From assembly GCF_004770105.1 (NCBI RefSeq), contig NZ_RQEY01000005.1, positions 310,001 through 374,000 of the forward strand: a DNA stretch of 64,000 nt. Direction: 5' to 3'. The translations under genes were made by a program, and so were the position numbers. Below, one piece after another: positions 18,653 to 27,800 of the stretch. This DNA is from Leptospira andrefontaineae. GTDB lineage: Bacteria; Spirochaetota; Leptospiria; Leptospirales; Leptospiraceae. The stretch's first letter is position 1. Each line of letters opens with the position of its first letter. Below the pieces are notes generated by a model. It searched no databases. It saw only the letters and a list, made by a program, of their open reading frames with translations, and had not been told where the DNA came from.

Positions 18653-19531
18653 TTAGTTCACCAATTTTAATCCGTTGATGTCTATAATCTTACGATAGAC
18701 TAGTTTGTTCTTCTCTTTTTGAGGATTGAAGATCAGAACTACAACCTTATTAAAAGTAAAATATCCAGGGCGATACTCAGTGTAATGGTGAGAGAAGATC
18801 GTGGATTTATACTTAGCGTTGTATACGGTATAAGTATGTTTGCTTAAAGTATCGTGTTTTTGTTTCTGAAGATCTTCTGCAGTTTGAGGCACGAAGTTAC
18901 TGATCAGGACTTTGTCTTTTGCAGGACCTTCTTCTCCATAAAGAACGATAGGAAGTGCATCCTTCGGATTATTAGTAAGATAATGAACTAAAGTGTCCAG
19001 ATTCGGGTTCGGGAATTTTACTTTTTCTCCTCTCGCGATCTTTTCGTCGTAGCTCTTCTTTACTTCTCCGTATTTCTTCTCACCCCAAACATTTTTACTG
19101 TCTAGTTTTACTGGAACCAGGTTCTGGAAGTTTACTACCTTAGTTTGTTCTTCCACATCGTACTGTCTCCATTTAGGGAATGGGACCAACTCTCTGCGGT
19201 CATCTACTCTAGAAAGAGGAGTTTCGTTTACTGCTAAAATATAAATGGAGAAGTTCGCTGCGTCGAAGTCTCTATTCTCGAGTTCAACCATTACGTCCAT
19301 GAACTCGCCTTTTCCGTTATCCGCGTGTCTACGGAAGAAGGACACTTCTTTGACTAAGAGTCTATCGTCGTAATACGCGAGTGGATAGTATTCCACTCCT
19401 TCGGAACCTTTACTTTCCTTCTCTGCATTGTTTTGGCCGGAAACGCCATTTCCAAAAAGGACGAATAATAGGATAAAAGAAAATTTTGCGACGGATTTCA
19501 TGCGATTAATTGTCCCAGTACGGTTCTTCAT
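18653..19531 (-). CDS. Secreted protein of unknown function
   Basis: A 292-residue protein, or 282 if translation starts at the internal ATG for MKSVAKF (residue 11), which gives a more normal signal peptide: basic start, hydrophobic core FSFILLFVLFG, likely cleavage after GVSG. There is no lipobox cysteine. The mature protein is hydrophilic and rich in Tyr and Lys, with no domain I can name. It may be periplasmic or surface-exposed. It stands alone, with the terminator at 18590-18624 behind it. Confidence 0.75.
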   Translation of the reverse strand: MKNRTGTINRMKSVAKFSFILLFVLFGNGVSGQNNAEKESKGSEGVEYYPLAYYDDRLLVKEVSFFRRHADNGKGEFMDVMVELENRDFDAANFSIYILAVNETPLSRVDDRRELVPFPKWRQYDVEEQTKVVNFQNLVPVKLDSKNVWGEKKYGEVKKSYDEKIARGEKVKFPNPNLDTLVHYLTNNPKDALPIVLYGEEGPAKDKVLISNFVPQTAEDLQKQKHDTLSKHTYTVYNAKYKSTIFSHHYTEYRPGYFTFNKVVVLIFNPQKEKNKLVYRKIIDINGLKLVN

Positions 19532-19689
19532 ATTGAATATCGACTTCTAAGCCCCGAAACTTAGCCGTTCCTTCTCCTTTTTCCTCAAAAAAATGAGAAG
19601 AATTCCACTTCGGGGGGAAAACGGATCGATTCTATCTGAGCTAGGAAATTTAGTCCAGCGGATTAAAGTTTAGGAAAAGCCTAAAGGAA

Positions 19690-20046
19690 TTAGGCTTTTT
19701 TGATATGGTTCTTGTCGTCTACGAGAACGACTTGGGGTTTATAACCTTTTGGCAGGTCTTTTTCTTCTAGGGAGCCGTAGGAGATGATAATAACTTTGTC
19801 TCCTTTCATTCCGAGACGGGCAGCAGCGCCGTTCAAGCAGATCTCTCCAGAACCTCTTTTGCCTTCAATCAGATATGTCTCGAATCTGGATCCATTGTTT
19901 ACGTTCACAACAGAAACTTTTTCGTAAGGAAACATTCCAGCGGCATCTACCAAATCCATGTCTACCGTCAGGCTTCCCTCATAATTGAGGTCCGCGTCGG
20001 TTACGGTGGCTCTATGGATTTTACCTTTACAAATAGTGATGAGCAT
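19690..20046 (-). CDS. panD: Aspartate 1-decarboxylase
   Basis: This 118-residue proenzyme makes beta-alanine for pantothenate and coenzyme A. It is cut by itself between Gly24 and Ser25 in NYEGSLTVD, the serine becoming the pyruvoyl group. KIHRATVTDADL near the N-terminus, SRFETYLIEG and CLNGAAARLGMKGD are typical PanD segments. It lies 6 nt after the Panacea-domain gene on the same strand, so the two are probably co-transcribed. Confidence 0.96.
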   Translation of the reverse strand: MLITICKGKIHRATVTDADLNYEGSLTVDMDLVDAAGMFPYEKVSVVNVNNGSRFETYLIEGKRGSGEICLNGAAARLGMKGDKVIIISYGSLEEKDLPKGYKPQVVLVDDKNHIKKA

Positions 20047-20052
20047 TCGTGT

Positions 20053-20586
20053 TTACTCGCTAAAAAGTACCTTAAATATTTTGCCCGAGATATTCAAAAG
20101 CGTTTTTCTCTTAAAGAAATGGATTTTAGTGTTAATAGTTTCTTTGCTAAACTTAATTTCCGAGAAAAGGGGAGTGATCACGTAATTCTCATATAAATTC
20201 GGGTACACTCTATTTTCGTCGTAAACACTTCCTTTGAAATTTTCCAGGACTTTGCGAAGGATTCTTTTTTCCTGACGATTCAGGTCTATTTCATCCTCAT
20301 GCTCTGTACCAACCCAGGTTAATAAATAACCCGAGATCCCGGTCTCGGTCAATTTTGGGGTCACATCTATTAGACGATTTTCTTTCAGGTGTAGAAGTGC
20401 CTGATTTAATTCCATCGGATACGGAGAATCTTCCAGATGGATATATTTTTGCTCCGTAATTACTTTGGCGTATTTTTGGAAGAATACTCCATCAGAAAGA
20501 TAAACTAGTTTTGCAAGTTCCTGACGGTTTCTTCCTCGCGGAGATCTTTGGAGTATAAAGGAGATGACTTCGAGCAGCTTTTCCAT
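20053..20586 (-). CDS. Panacea-domain-like (DUF4065/SocA) protein
   Basis: A 177-residue soluble protein. The stretch LAKLVYLSDGVFF, then VITEQKYIHLEDSPYP and LNQALLHLKENRLI follows the layout of the Panacea fold, known from antitoxins and phage proteins such as GepA and SocA. The assignment is by motif memory. No toxin-like partner gene lies beside it; panD follows at 6 nt. Its start region overlaps the lipB start in the opposite direction by up to 23 nt. It may be a housekeeping relative and not an antitoxin. Confidence 0.55.
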   Translation of the reverse strand: MEKLLEVISFILQRSPRGRNRQELAKLVYLSDGVFFQKYAKVITEQKYIHLEDSPYPMELNQALLHLKENRLIDVTPKLTETGISGYLLTWVGTEHEDEIDLNRQEKRILRKVLENFKGSVYDENRVYPNLYENYVITPLFSEIKFSKETINTKIHFFKRKTLLNISGKIFKVLFSE

Positions 20587-21253
20587 AAATAATACGAGTG
20601 TGCAGGCTTTTTCCCTGAAAAATCCCCTTCCATACGAAGATTACGTCCGCTTCCAGGAGAAGTCCCGGGAGAATCGAAGGGAATCGATCCTATTCTTGGA
20701 ACACCCTCTTACGATAACCGGGGGGATCAATTATAATATCGACAATCTTCTCCGAAATGAGGACTTCCTTTCCGAACACGGGATCTCTCTCCAATACATA
20801 AAAAGAGGAGGGGATTATACCGCTCATGAGCCCGGACAAATCGTTACCTATATACATTTGGACTTAAAAAAAAGAGAAATTTCGATCTCGGAATTTTTGG
20901 ACGGGGTCCTGGAATCTGCAATTTATTCCACAAAGAAAGTTTGGGATTTGGACCTAGTGAAAAATCCTCATGCTCCCGGGCTCTATCTTTCTAATTCCCC
21001 AACTCGCAAAATTCTTTCCATGGGAGTTTTGTTCAAGTCCTGGTTCACGAGTTATGGGATCGCTCTCAACGTTTCCAATGATTTTTCCGCGTTTCAGTGT
21101 ATCCATCCTTGCGGGCAGGACTGGAAATCTATGATTTCGGTCTCTCAATTGGGTCTGCCAAGCGGAGAAGATAAGAAGAAGGAATGGATCCAGACTTTTC
21201 AGTCCAAATTTCTGGAAAATTTAAAGCCGATTCGGGACAAGATCAGCACCTAA
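20564..21253 (+). CDS. lipB: Octanoyltransferase LipB
   Basis: This 229-residue enzyme moves octanoyl groups from acyl carrier protein to lipoyl domains. RRGG-type loop is seen as KRGGDYTAHEPGQIV, the catalytic lysine lies in RKILSMGV, and the catalytic Cys in CIHPCGQDWKSM. All match the family. The N-terminus overlaps the divergent Panacea gene if ATG at 20564 is used. GTG at 20600 would remove the overlap, and neither has a clear ribosome site. Confidence 0.93.
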   Translation: MTSSSFSINNTSVQAFSLKNPLPYEDYVRFQEKSRENRRESILFLEHPLTITGGINYNIDNLLRNEDFLSEHGISLQYIKRGGDYTAHEPGQIVTYIHLDLKKREISISEFLDGVLESAIYSTKKVWDLDLVKNPHAPGLYLSNSPTRKILSMGVLFKSWFTSYGIALNVSNDFSAFQCIHPCGQDWKSMISVSQLGLPSGEDKKKEWIQTFQSKFLENLKPIRDKIST

Positions 21254-21278
21254 AATAGATTTTTATTCTTTAGAAAAA

Positions 21279-21300
21279 AGCCGAAATCGGCCGATTTTTA
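21279..21300 (+). terminator. Possible terminator after lipB
   Basis: The palindrome AAATCGGCCGATTT at 21284-21297, preceded by A-rich and followed by TTTA-type sequence, could end the lipB transcript. The T-run is short, so the call is tentative. Confidence 0.45.
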
Positions 21301-21319
21301 AAAGAAGAGAGGTTCTCAG

Positions 21320-22300
21320 GTGCAAATTTTCAAACATATATTATTTTTCATTTTAGCACTTTTGGTTTGCGAAGGGATCGCTGCCGGAGCCTCTGCATGG
21401 TCCTTTCTGGAATCTTCTCTTGCATCTTTCGAGCAGATCAAAAATCTTTCGGACCAAAGAGCCAGAGATACAATTGGTGCTATCTCTAAGTCTAGTGAAG
21501 GAAAATTAAGTAAAGACAGATTAGAAGATCTGAATTTTGCATTCACTAGACTTGTGAAAGTGACTTCGGGTGACAAAGAAGGATTTATCATTTCAGAGAT
21601 CAGCCTGACTGATGATTCAGGAGTAGTTCTTGCATCATCTAACGAAGATTATGTGTCCGGCCCAAGGGCAAAAAGAAAACCAGAGCCTAAGTTTTTATCT
21701 ACTAATTATACTGCTGCACATCATTTGAGAAAATGGCAGATAGGAACTCCAATCCTTTTGGGAGATAAGAATACTTTCCAGAATGATAAATTGATGCAGA
21801 TCGTTTCTCCTTATTTCCCAGAAATTTCCGAACCAAGCGTTCTTCTTTCTATGGCAGTGTATCATCCTGAAAAATTGGAAAGAGTGGCTTCTCTCCATAT
21901 GAAATATGAAAGAGGGAATTTTGCACATTTTGTGAAGATCCAGACTGAACTTTTCTGGTGGACCTTACAGAATAACGCGATCATCGCTCTTATCTGTGCT
22001 CTTATATTAGGATTTGCTCATTTACTCATTAAGAGCGTTCGTACTTCTTTTACTCAGGATGGAAGGTATATCGCCGAACATCTATCTGCACCTCCTTTAT
22101 GGGAGAAGGTTGATTTTGCGCAAACTCAAGGGCCTATCCGTTGGAGAGAGAATACTCCTTCTCCTTCTTACCAAAGCCAAAACGCGGCACCTGTTTCTCA
22201 GAGCCATGTTCCGGCGACTCCGGTAGTATCGGCTCCTTCTACAGCGCAAGCGGTCAATCGAGAGAAAGCGGAAATTATAGACGCTATTTATCTAGGATAA
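21320..22300 (+). CDS. Two-TM membrane protein with extracytoplasmic sensor-like domain
   Basis: A 326-residue protein. Residues 1-25 form a signal anchor, 30-210 an extracytoplasmic part with a pattern like small PAS/Cache sensor domains (SLTDDSGVVLASSNEDYVSG), 215-237 a second transmembrane helix, and the remainder a cytoplasmic tail rich in Pro, Ala and Ser ending in EIIDAIYLG. It has no enzymatic output domain. The start is GTG. The STAS gene starts only 6 nt downstream, so a sensor-to-STAS link is plausible but is an inference. Confidence 0.7.
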   Translation: MQIFKHILFFILALLVCEGIAAGASAWSFLESSLASFEQIKNLSDQRARDTIGAISKSSEGKLSKDRLEDLNFAFTRLVKVTSGDKEGFIISEISLTDDSGVVLASSNEDYVSGPRAKRKPEPKFLSTNYTAAHHLRKWQIGTPILLGDKNTFQNDKLMQIVSPYFPEISEPSVLLSMAVYHPEKLERVASLHMKYERGNFAHFVKIQTELFWWTLQNNAIIALICALILGFAHLLIKSVRTSFTQDGRYIAEHLSAPPLWEKVDFAQTQGPIRWRENTPSPSYQSQNAAPVSQSHVPATPVVSAPSTAQAVNREKAEIIDAIYLG

Positions 22301-22306
22301 ACTTTT

Positions 22307-23011
22307 TTGGAAATTCATACTACAAAGCTGGGACATATATTGAAGGTAACTCCGAAAGGGGTTCTTGATTCGTATTCTGCATTTGACCTGGTGCGCTTTA
22401 TCAAAACTCGCTGGGAAGAAGGGGAGAGGCTTGTACTAGTCAATTCTCGTTTGGTGGAATATATAGAAGAAGATGGTATCTCCGCATTAGTAGAATTGAA
22501 AAACTTCTTCGAAAAATTCGGCGGTAATATTGCGTTTAGCGATTGGAATGAAGAAGGTTTACTTGTTTTAGGATTATTCGGTTTGAATAAGAGTCCGAAC
22601 TTCTTCGCACATGAAAAGGAAGCGGAAGTATGGCTTTCTTCTTTGAAGATCGAAGATAGAAGGACTTTATCGGAGAAGTCTGAAAGTGTTTCTTCTCTCA
22701 GACAAACTAAACCTATTCAGTTTTATTCTAGTCCTTCTTCTTCTTTAACTAAGTCGGACGTATATGTTCCTGAGATCAGTACTGTTCCTATCCCTGGACA
22801 AGAACCGGCTGAGAAAACTAAGATCGGAAAGGATCTGGATCATTCCTTAGAGCAGGCAAGAAATATCCAAGAAAGAGTCTTATACTGTGAGTCTTGTAGA
22901 GCAAGACTTAGGATCAAAACTCTAGGTCGCCATCAATGTCCTAATTGCGGAATTCAGTTTGACGTGAGTCGCACCGGTGGAGTTCGATACTTAGAGAAAC
23001 TATTAGGTTAG
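22307..23011 (+). CDS. STAS-domain protein with C-terminal zinc ribbon
   Basis: A 234-residue protein starting with TTG. The first 115 residues form a STAS fold of the anti-sigma antagonist type (LVLVNSRLVEYIEEDGISALVELKNF broken at the loop). Where SpoIIAA has D-S-S-G with the phosphorylated serine, this protein has E-E-D-G, so an acidic residue stands at that site and could mimic phosphorylation. The middle is a flexible linker. The end (about 190-225) has CESC and CPNC, a zinc ribbon. It probably binds a partner protein, and the murJ gene follows. Confidence 0.8.
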   Translation: MEIHTTKLGHILKVTPKGVLDSYSAFDLVRFIKTRWEEGERLVLVNSRLVEYIEEDGISALVELKNFFEKFGGNIAFSDWNEEGLLVLGLFGLNKSPNFFAHEKEAEVWLSSLKIEDRRTLSEKSESVSSLRQTKPIQFYSSPSSSLTKSDVYVPEISTVPIPGQEPAEKTKIGKDLDHSLEQARNIQERVLYCESCRARLRIKTLGRHQCPNCGIQFDVSRTGGVRYLEKLLG

Positions 23012-23048
23012 TTTCAGTCCGTCGGAAACACCGACCACGTAGGATCTC

Positions 23049-24638
23049 TTGTCCCAAGCAGCCAGAAGAAGTTTCGCTCTTTCTTTTTACACCCTCGTTT
23101 CCAGAATTTTAGGAGTGTTCCGAGACCATTTTATGGCCGTGTCTTTCGGGACAGGCACAGTGGCTTCCGCATTTTCAGTAGCTTATAGATTACCGAATAT
23201 GTTCCGCAACTTATTGGCAGAGGGAACTCTTTCCCAATCCTTCATGCCATTGTATTCTGATGCGGAGAAGGATGGAGTAGTCGCAGCTCGAAAAATGAGC
23301 GGTGCTGTATTAAGTTTTCTTTTTATAATTCTTTTAAGTTTTGTAGTAATCGTATTTACATTTTCACCTTTCGCTTTGCCTTTCCTTGTAGGAGGAACTC
23401 CAGAGTATTCCGGGCTTGTGGTAGAGCTTACCTATATTCTGTTTTTCTTAATCGTCACTGCGAGTTTGTCTTCGATCTATATGGCGATCTCCAATGTCAA
23501 AAATAGATTTTTTGTTCCTTCTCTTTCTCCTATTATTCTAAACCTAAGTTATCTTACAGTATTTCTGGGAATTTTCCCTTTTGTAGATTGGGAACTTTTG
23601 ACAAAGGTAAGAGTTCTTTGTTTTGGGATTGTTGGAGGCGGGATCATACAATTAGGCGTTCAGGCCTGGTATGTTTCTAAAAATGGAGAAGGTCCGATAT
23701 TTTCCTGGAATTATAAACATCCGGCTATTTCAAAAATATTTAAACTAATGTTACCGGCTGCAGTAGGCGGCGGTTTTTACCAACTCGGACTTTTAGTGGA
23801 TATATTTTTAGCAAACTATGTGCAGAATATGAATCCAGGTTTGGGTGCGGTTGTTAGTTTGGATTACGCGCAAAGGTTGGTACAACTTCCTACCGGAATT
23901 ATCGGAGTGGCACTTGCTACCACAACTTTGCCTGCGTTACTTTCTTCTTTGAAGCAGGATAAACATTCTGAAGTTCCTAAGGAAATGTTGGGCGTTTTGG
24001 GATTTGCAGGATTTTTGACAGCACCTGCCGCTCTCGGGATTGGAATCTTGGCTGGACCGATCTTGGATTCCATCTATTATGGAGGAAGATGGGATCATCT
24101 TGCTACGGAAACTACGATCTTACCTTTGGTATTTTATTCTTTAGCAGTCCCATTCTACAGCATGAATAAGGTCCTGATCTCAACCTATTATGCATTCCAG
24201 GATACCAAAACTCCTTTGAGGGTCCAAGCATTCACTTTTATCCTGAATCTGACCTTAAATTTTTCTTTGATACTTTTCTTAAAACATTCAGCAATCGCAT
24301 TGTCTTCCGCGATATCAACTGTAGTTACCTGGACCTTACTTTCTAGTTATTTAAAAAAACATAAGGTAGCTTTTCCATGGGAAGGATTTCTTTCTAAAAT
24401 TGCAAAATTGATCCTGCCACTTTTGGCCATGGCCGCATTTTTATTTTTTTATAGAGAAATGATCCATCCTTGGGCCTTAGGTTTTCTTTCCGAAAAAGGC
24501 CTAAGTTATGCGAATTCTTCCAGGGTCTCTCTTTGCACTGCAGTCCTCCCAGGTATGGCAATTTTTTTCCTGATCAGTCTGCTTTTGGGCATTGAAGAGA
24601 TAAGGTTAATAGCTGGAAAAATATTTCGTAAGAAGTAA
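23049..24638 (+). CDS. murJ: Lipid II flippase MurJ
   Basis: A 529-residue inner membrane protein with about 14 transmembrane helices of the MOP superfamily, which flips lipid II for cell wall synthesis. RILGVFRDHFMAVSFGTG, AYRLPNMFRNLLAEGTLSQS and FMPLYSD at the N-terminus are classic MurJ/MviN signatures. DYAQRLVQLPTGIIGVA is also conserved. The start is TTG at 23049 with AGGA 5 nt before it. It forms a run with the STAS gene before and the YggU gene after. Confidence 0.95.
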   Translation: MSQAARRSFALSFYTLVSRILGVFRDHFMAVSFGTGTVASAFSVAYRLPNMFRNLLAEGTLSQSFMPLYSDAEKDGVVAARKMSGAVLSFLFIILLSFVVIVFTFSPFALPFLVGGTPEYSGLVVELTYILFFLIVTASLSSIYMAISNVKNRFFVPSLSPIILNLSYLTVFLGIFPFVDWELLTKVRVLCFGIVGGGIIQLGVQAWYVSKNGEGPIFSWNYKHPAISKIFKLMLPAAVGGGFYQLGLLVDIFLANYVQNMNPGLGAVVSLDYAQRLVQLPTGIIGVALATTTLPALLSSLKQDKHSEVPKEMLGVLGFAGFLTAPAALGIGILAGPILDSIYYGGRWDHLATETTILPLVFYSLAVPFYSMNKVLISTYYAFQDTKTPLRVQAFTFILNLTLNFSLILFLKHSAIALSSAISTVVTWTLLSSYLKKHKVAFPWEGFLSKIAKLILPLLAMAAFLFFYREMIHPWALGFLSEKGLSYANSSRVSLCTAVLPGMAIFFLISLLLGIEEIRLIAGKIFRKK

Positions 24639-24658
24639 TTTTGCCCGATTGATCCGCG

Positions 24659-24880
24659 GTGAAAATTCAGGTCAGGGTAAAGCCGAATTCTAAAAAACCA
24701 TCCGTAACTAAAGGGGAAGATGGTGTTTGGATTGTTGCAGTAAAAGAGCCTGCCACTGAAGGAAAGGCGAATGATGCAGTTGTTCGAGCGGTTGCGGAAG
24801 AATTAGGACTGGCTCCTTCTAAGGTAAAAATTCTCAGAGGAGAAAAGAGTAAGTTAAAACTTCTAGAAGTTTATGATTAG
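24659..24880 (+). CDS. YggU/DUF167 family protein
   Basis: A 73-residue protein with the family motifs VRVKPNSKK, EPATEGKANDAVV and ILRGEKSKLKLL. The fold is a small alpha-beta domain; function is unknown even in model bacteria. The start is GTG at 24659. The last 8 nt overlap the start of the giant repeat protein, so the two are translationally linked. Confidence 0.88.
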   Translation: MKIQVRVKPNSKKPSVTKGEDGVWIVAVKEPATEGKANDAVVRAVAEELGLAPSKVKILRGEKSKLKLLEVYD

Positions 24881-27800
24881 AAATTTTCTGAAATTTTTTT
24901 ATGCCAAAATCGGGAGTGTTATTTTATTTTTTCCAGTCCTTCTGGTTTGTTTCTCTTTTGAAATCCAGGCTTCGGATTATTTTGATACTCTTACTTCAGA
25001 AAAAAAACCTATATTAGGAAGTGATAAAGAAGATAAATATACTTTCAGACTTCCGCCATTCGCGAGTATTGAGAATTGGGGGCCTCATTATTCTTTGAAT
25101 CTACTGATTCTTTATACCTATACAGATTATCCTAAGTTTAAGCAGACAAGTTTTTTCCCACTAATCGATCATGTATCCGCCAAAGAGAATGAATCATTTA
25201 AATCTTACTTCTTTCCATTCTATTATGCTAAAAGGATCCAAGGTCCGCAAAGAGACTCAGGCTTAAATTTTTCATTATTCCATTATAATTCTTACGAAAG
25301 TTCCGGAGATAAATTTTCTGACAGTTGGTTATCATTTCCTTCTATTGTACCACTATTTGGTAGAACTCGGAAAATCTACAACGGGAAGGAAGAAACCTTT
25401 CATTTTGCTATTCCATTCTTGTTTTTTAGGAATAGGGGTACGGGAGATGACTGGAATCATTTTTTGATCTTTCATTGGGGAGAAGATAAAGAATCTTCTT
25501 ACGGTTCCATTTTACCTTTATTGTATTGGGGGAAGGGAGCAAATAGATCACATTTTTCCTTTTTTCCGTTATTTTATTTTGATTCTGAAAAAGCTAACAC
25601 TAAGGAAGAGGAATCTCATCTGACCTTTCTTCCTTTTTTCTCTTACAACTCTAAGAAAGCAGGAAAGGAAGGAAATTTCCTAACTCCATTGTTCGGCCGG
25701 TTTTGGTGGGATGATCAGGATCGAGGGCCGGAAGGAACTCTAACAAAAACCGACTATTATCTTTTTCTTTTCATAAATAGACATTATAAGGGGGGTACTT
25801 TAAGAAGTTATAAAGCTATGTTCCCGATATTATTCTCCCGGGAATGGAGCGACTCCAATAACGAAACGCAAACGAACGTTTTATTAATCGGAGGTTGGGG
25901 CTCCGACTCAAAAGGAGATTATAGTTATTCCTATCTTTTTCCTTTTATGTTTCATACGAAGGAAGGATCATTCGGATTGTTCCCTGCCTATTTCAATATT
26001 GGGCAACTTAAATTTGGATTGTTACCAATTCCTTTCTATTATTCCAAAGGAAGCTCGACAGACTTTTATATTCTAAATACATATTATACTTCTAATGCCT
26101 GGCGAAGTAAGTTCGTATTCTTTCCGTTGTTCTATCGATCTAAAAATGAATCCGGAAGTAGGACAATCTTTCCTTTCTTCTACCGAAATACGGATGGGAA
26201 TTCATCTCAAAATTATTTCATCAATACCTATCTTTCTTGGGATAAAAAGGGAGAATTTAATCAAGGGATTTTCTTTCCTCTTTGGTTTTATAAATCGCAA
26301 GAGTATTTTCATTTTCTTCCATTCTTTGCAAAAGGAAATCAACCTGGTAATGAATACACTTGGTTGATTCCTCTGTTTACATACTGGGACAAGGACCGTA
26401 CTTGGATTGGTCCATATTATTCCAGAAAAAATGAATCCGGTGATAAATTCGAAAAATTGGTTATATTTCCTTTCTTTCAATGGAATAATACATCCGAATA
26501 TAAAGAACTGACCACACCTATTTCTTATCAGAAAGAATATAAGACTAAGTTTGAAAATTATTCATTAGTTGGTTTATACGAAAAATATGATACGGACCAG
26601 GAATCCAGACGAAGGGTGTATCCGTTTTATTTTTCGAATAATACTAATGAATACTCTTATTGGAATGTCCTAGGACTTGTAGGTCGAGGTTTTGATAAAG
26701 CAGGAGATTCAAGGTATACTTATGCATTTCCGTTCTATTTTTATAAACGAGATAGTTTTCGGCTAGTTTTACCGTTCTATTTCCGTTTTGGAAAAGATTA
26801 TGATATTTATACACATTTTGGCATATTTCATTATTGGAACAGATCTGAAGAGAAGGATAATACTTGGATCTGGCCTTTATTATGGTTTTCGAATGTAGAC
26901 AAGGTTCGTAAGGAGGAATTCTCCACTTGGTTTCCGCTCTATTGGAATTGGAATAATTCACGTAGCAAAGGGGATATGTTTCTTCCCCTTTGGTTAAACT
27001 ATTATGAGGCGGATAAAACTTTAGAGTTGAAATTGGCTTATTCTTCCTCGAAAACATTGGGAAGTTTTTCTGGAACGGCCGGGGTTGGAACCACAGAAAA
27101 AGATTATTATCTAGACGCAGATGTTTCTTTATTCTATAGTCTGTTTAGCATTTCCACACGAACTTCCATAAACAAAGAGGAATTACAATTTTGGAAGGAA
27201 AATCACCCTGCTGAATTATCCACATCCGACGCACCTGTTCAGAATATTTCCGCTAAGAATTCTGGGGAAGAAAAAGAAGGTTTAGGTCAATACAATAGAT
27301 TAACCCGAGAGAAAGTCCGATCCTTTTGGGGTGTGAGTGCTTTATTTGGGATTTTCAGTTATGAAAAAGGGGATGATAAACGGCATTTCAGGCTTCTCCC
27401 TTTGAGTTGGTTTTCCTGGTCGGAAAAAACAGCGGATAAAGTGTATGCTGCTCCTTTGTTTTTTTCCAGTAAGATCGGAGACGAATCTTATTTCGTTCTA
27501 TTTCCTATATACGGTAGGCAAGAGCAAAAGGAAAATTTCCAAGAGTCTTATTTGTTATTCGGTTTCTTAAGAGGAAAGCAGGGAGAACTTAGAGATTATT
27601 CTATTTTATGGCCAATCACTAGATTATATTTTTCTTCGGATGCTTGGGGCTTTAGGGTCTTTCCTTTGGTTGCTCATGATCAGTCCAAGGATTTTTCCAG
27701 AACCATTTCTCCATTCTATTATAGAAAAAGGATCGTAGAAGGAAATTTAACCAGTCGATCTTTTCATAGTTTATTGCTTCCCTTGTATCACTCTGGATCA

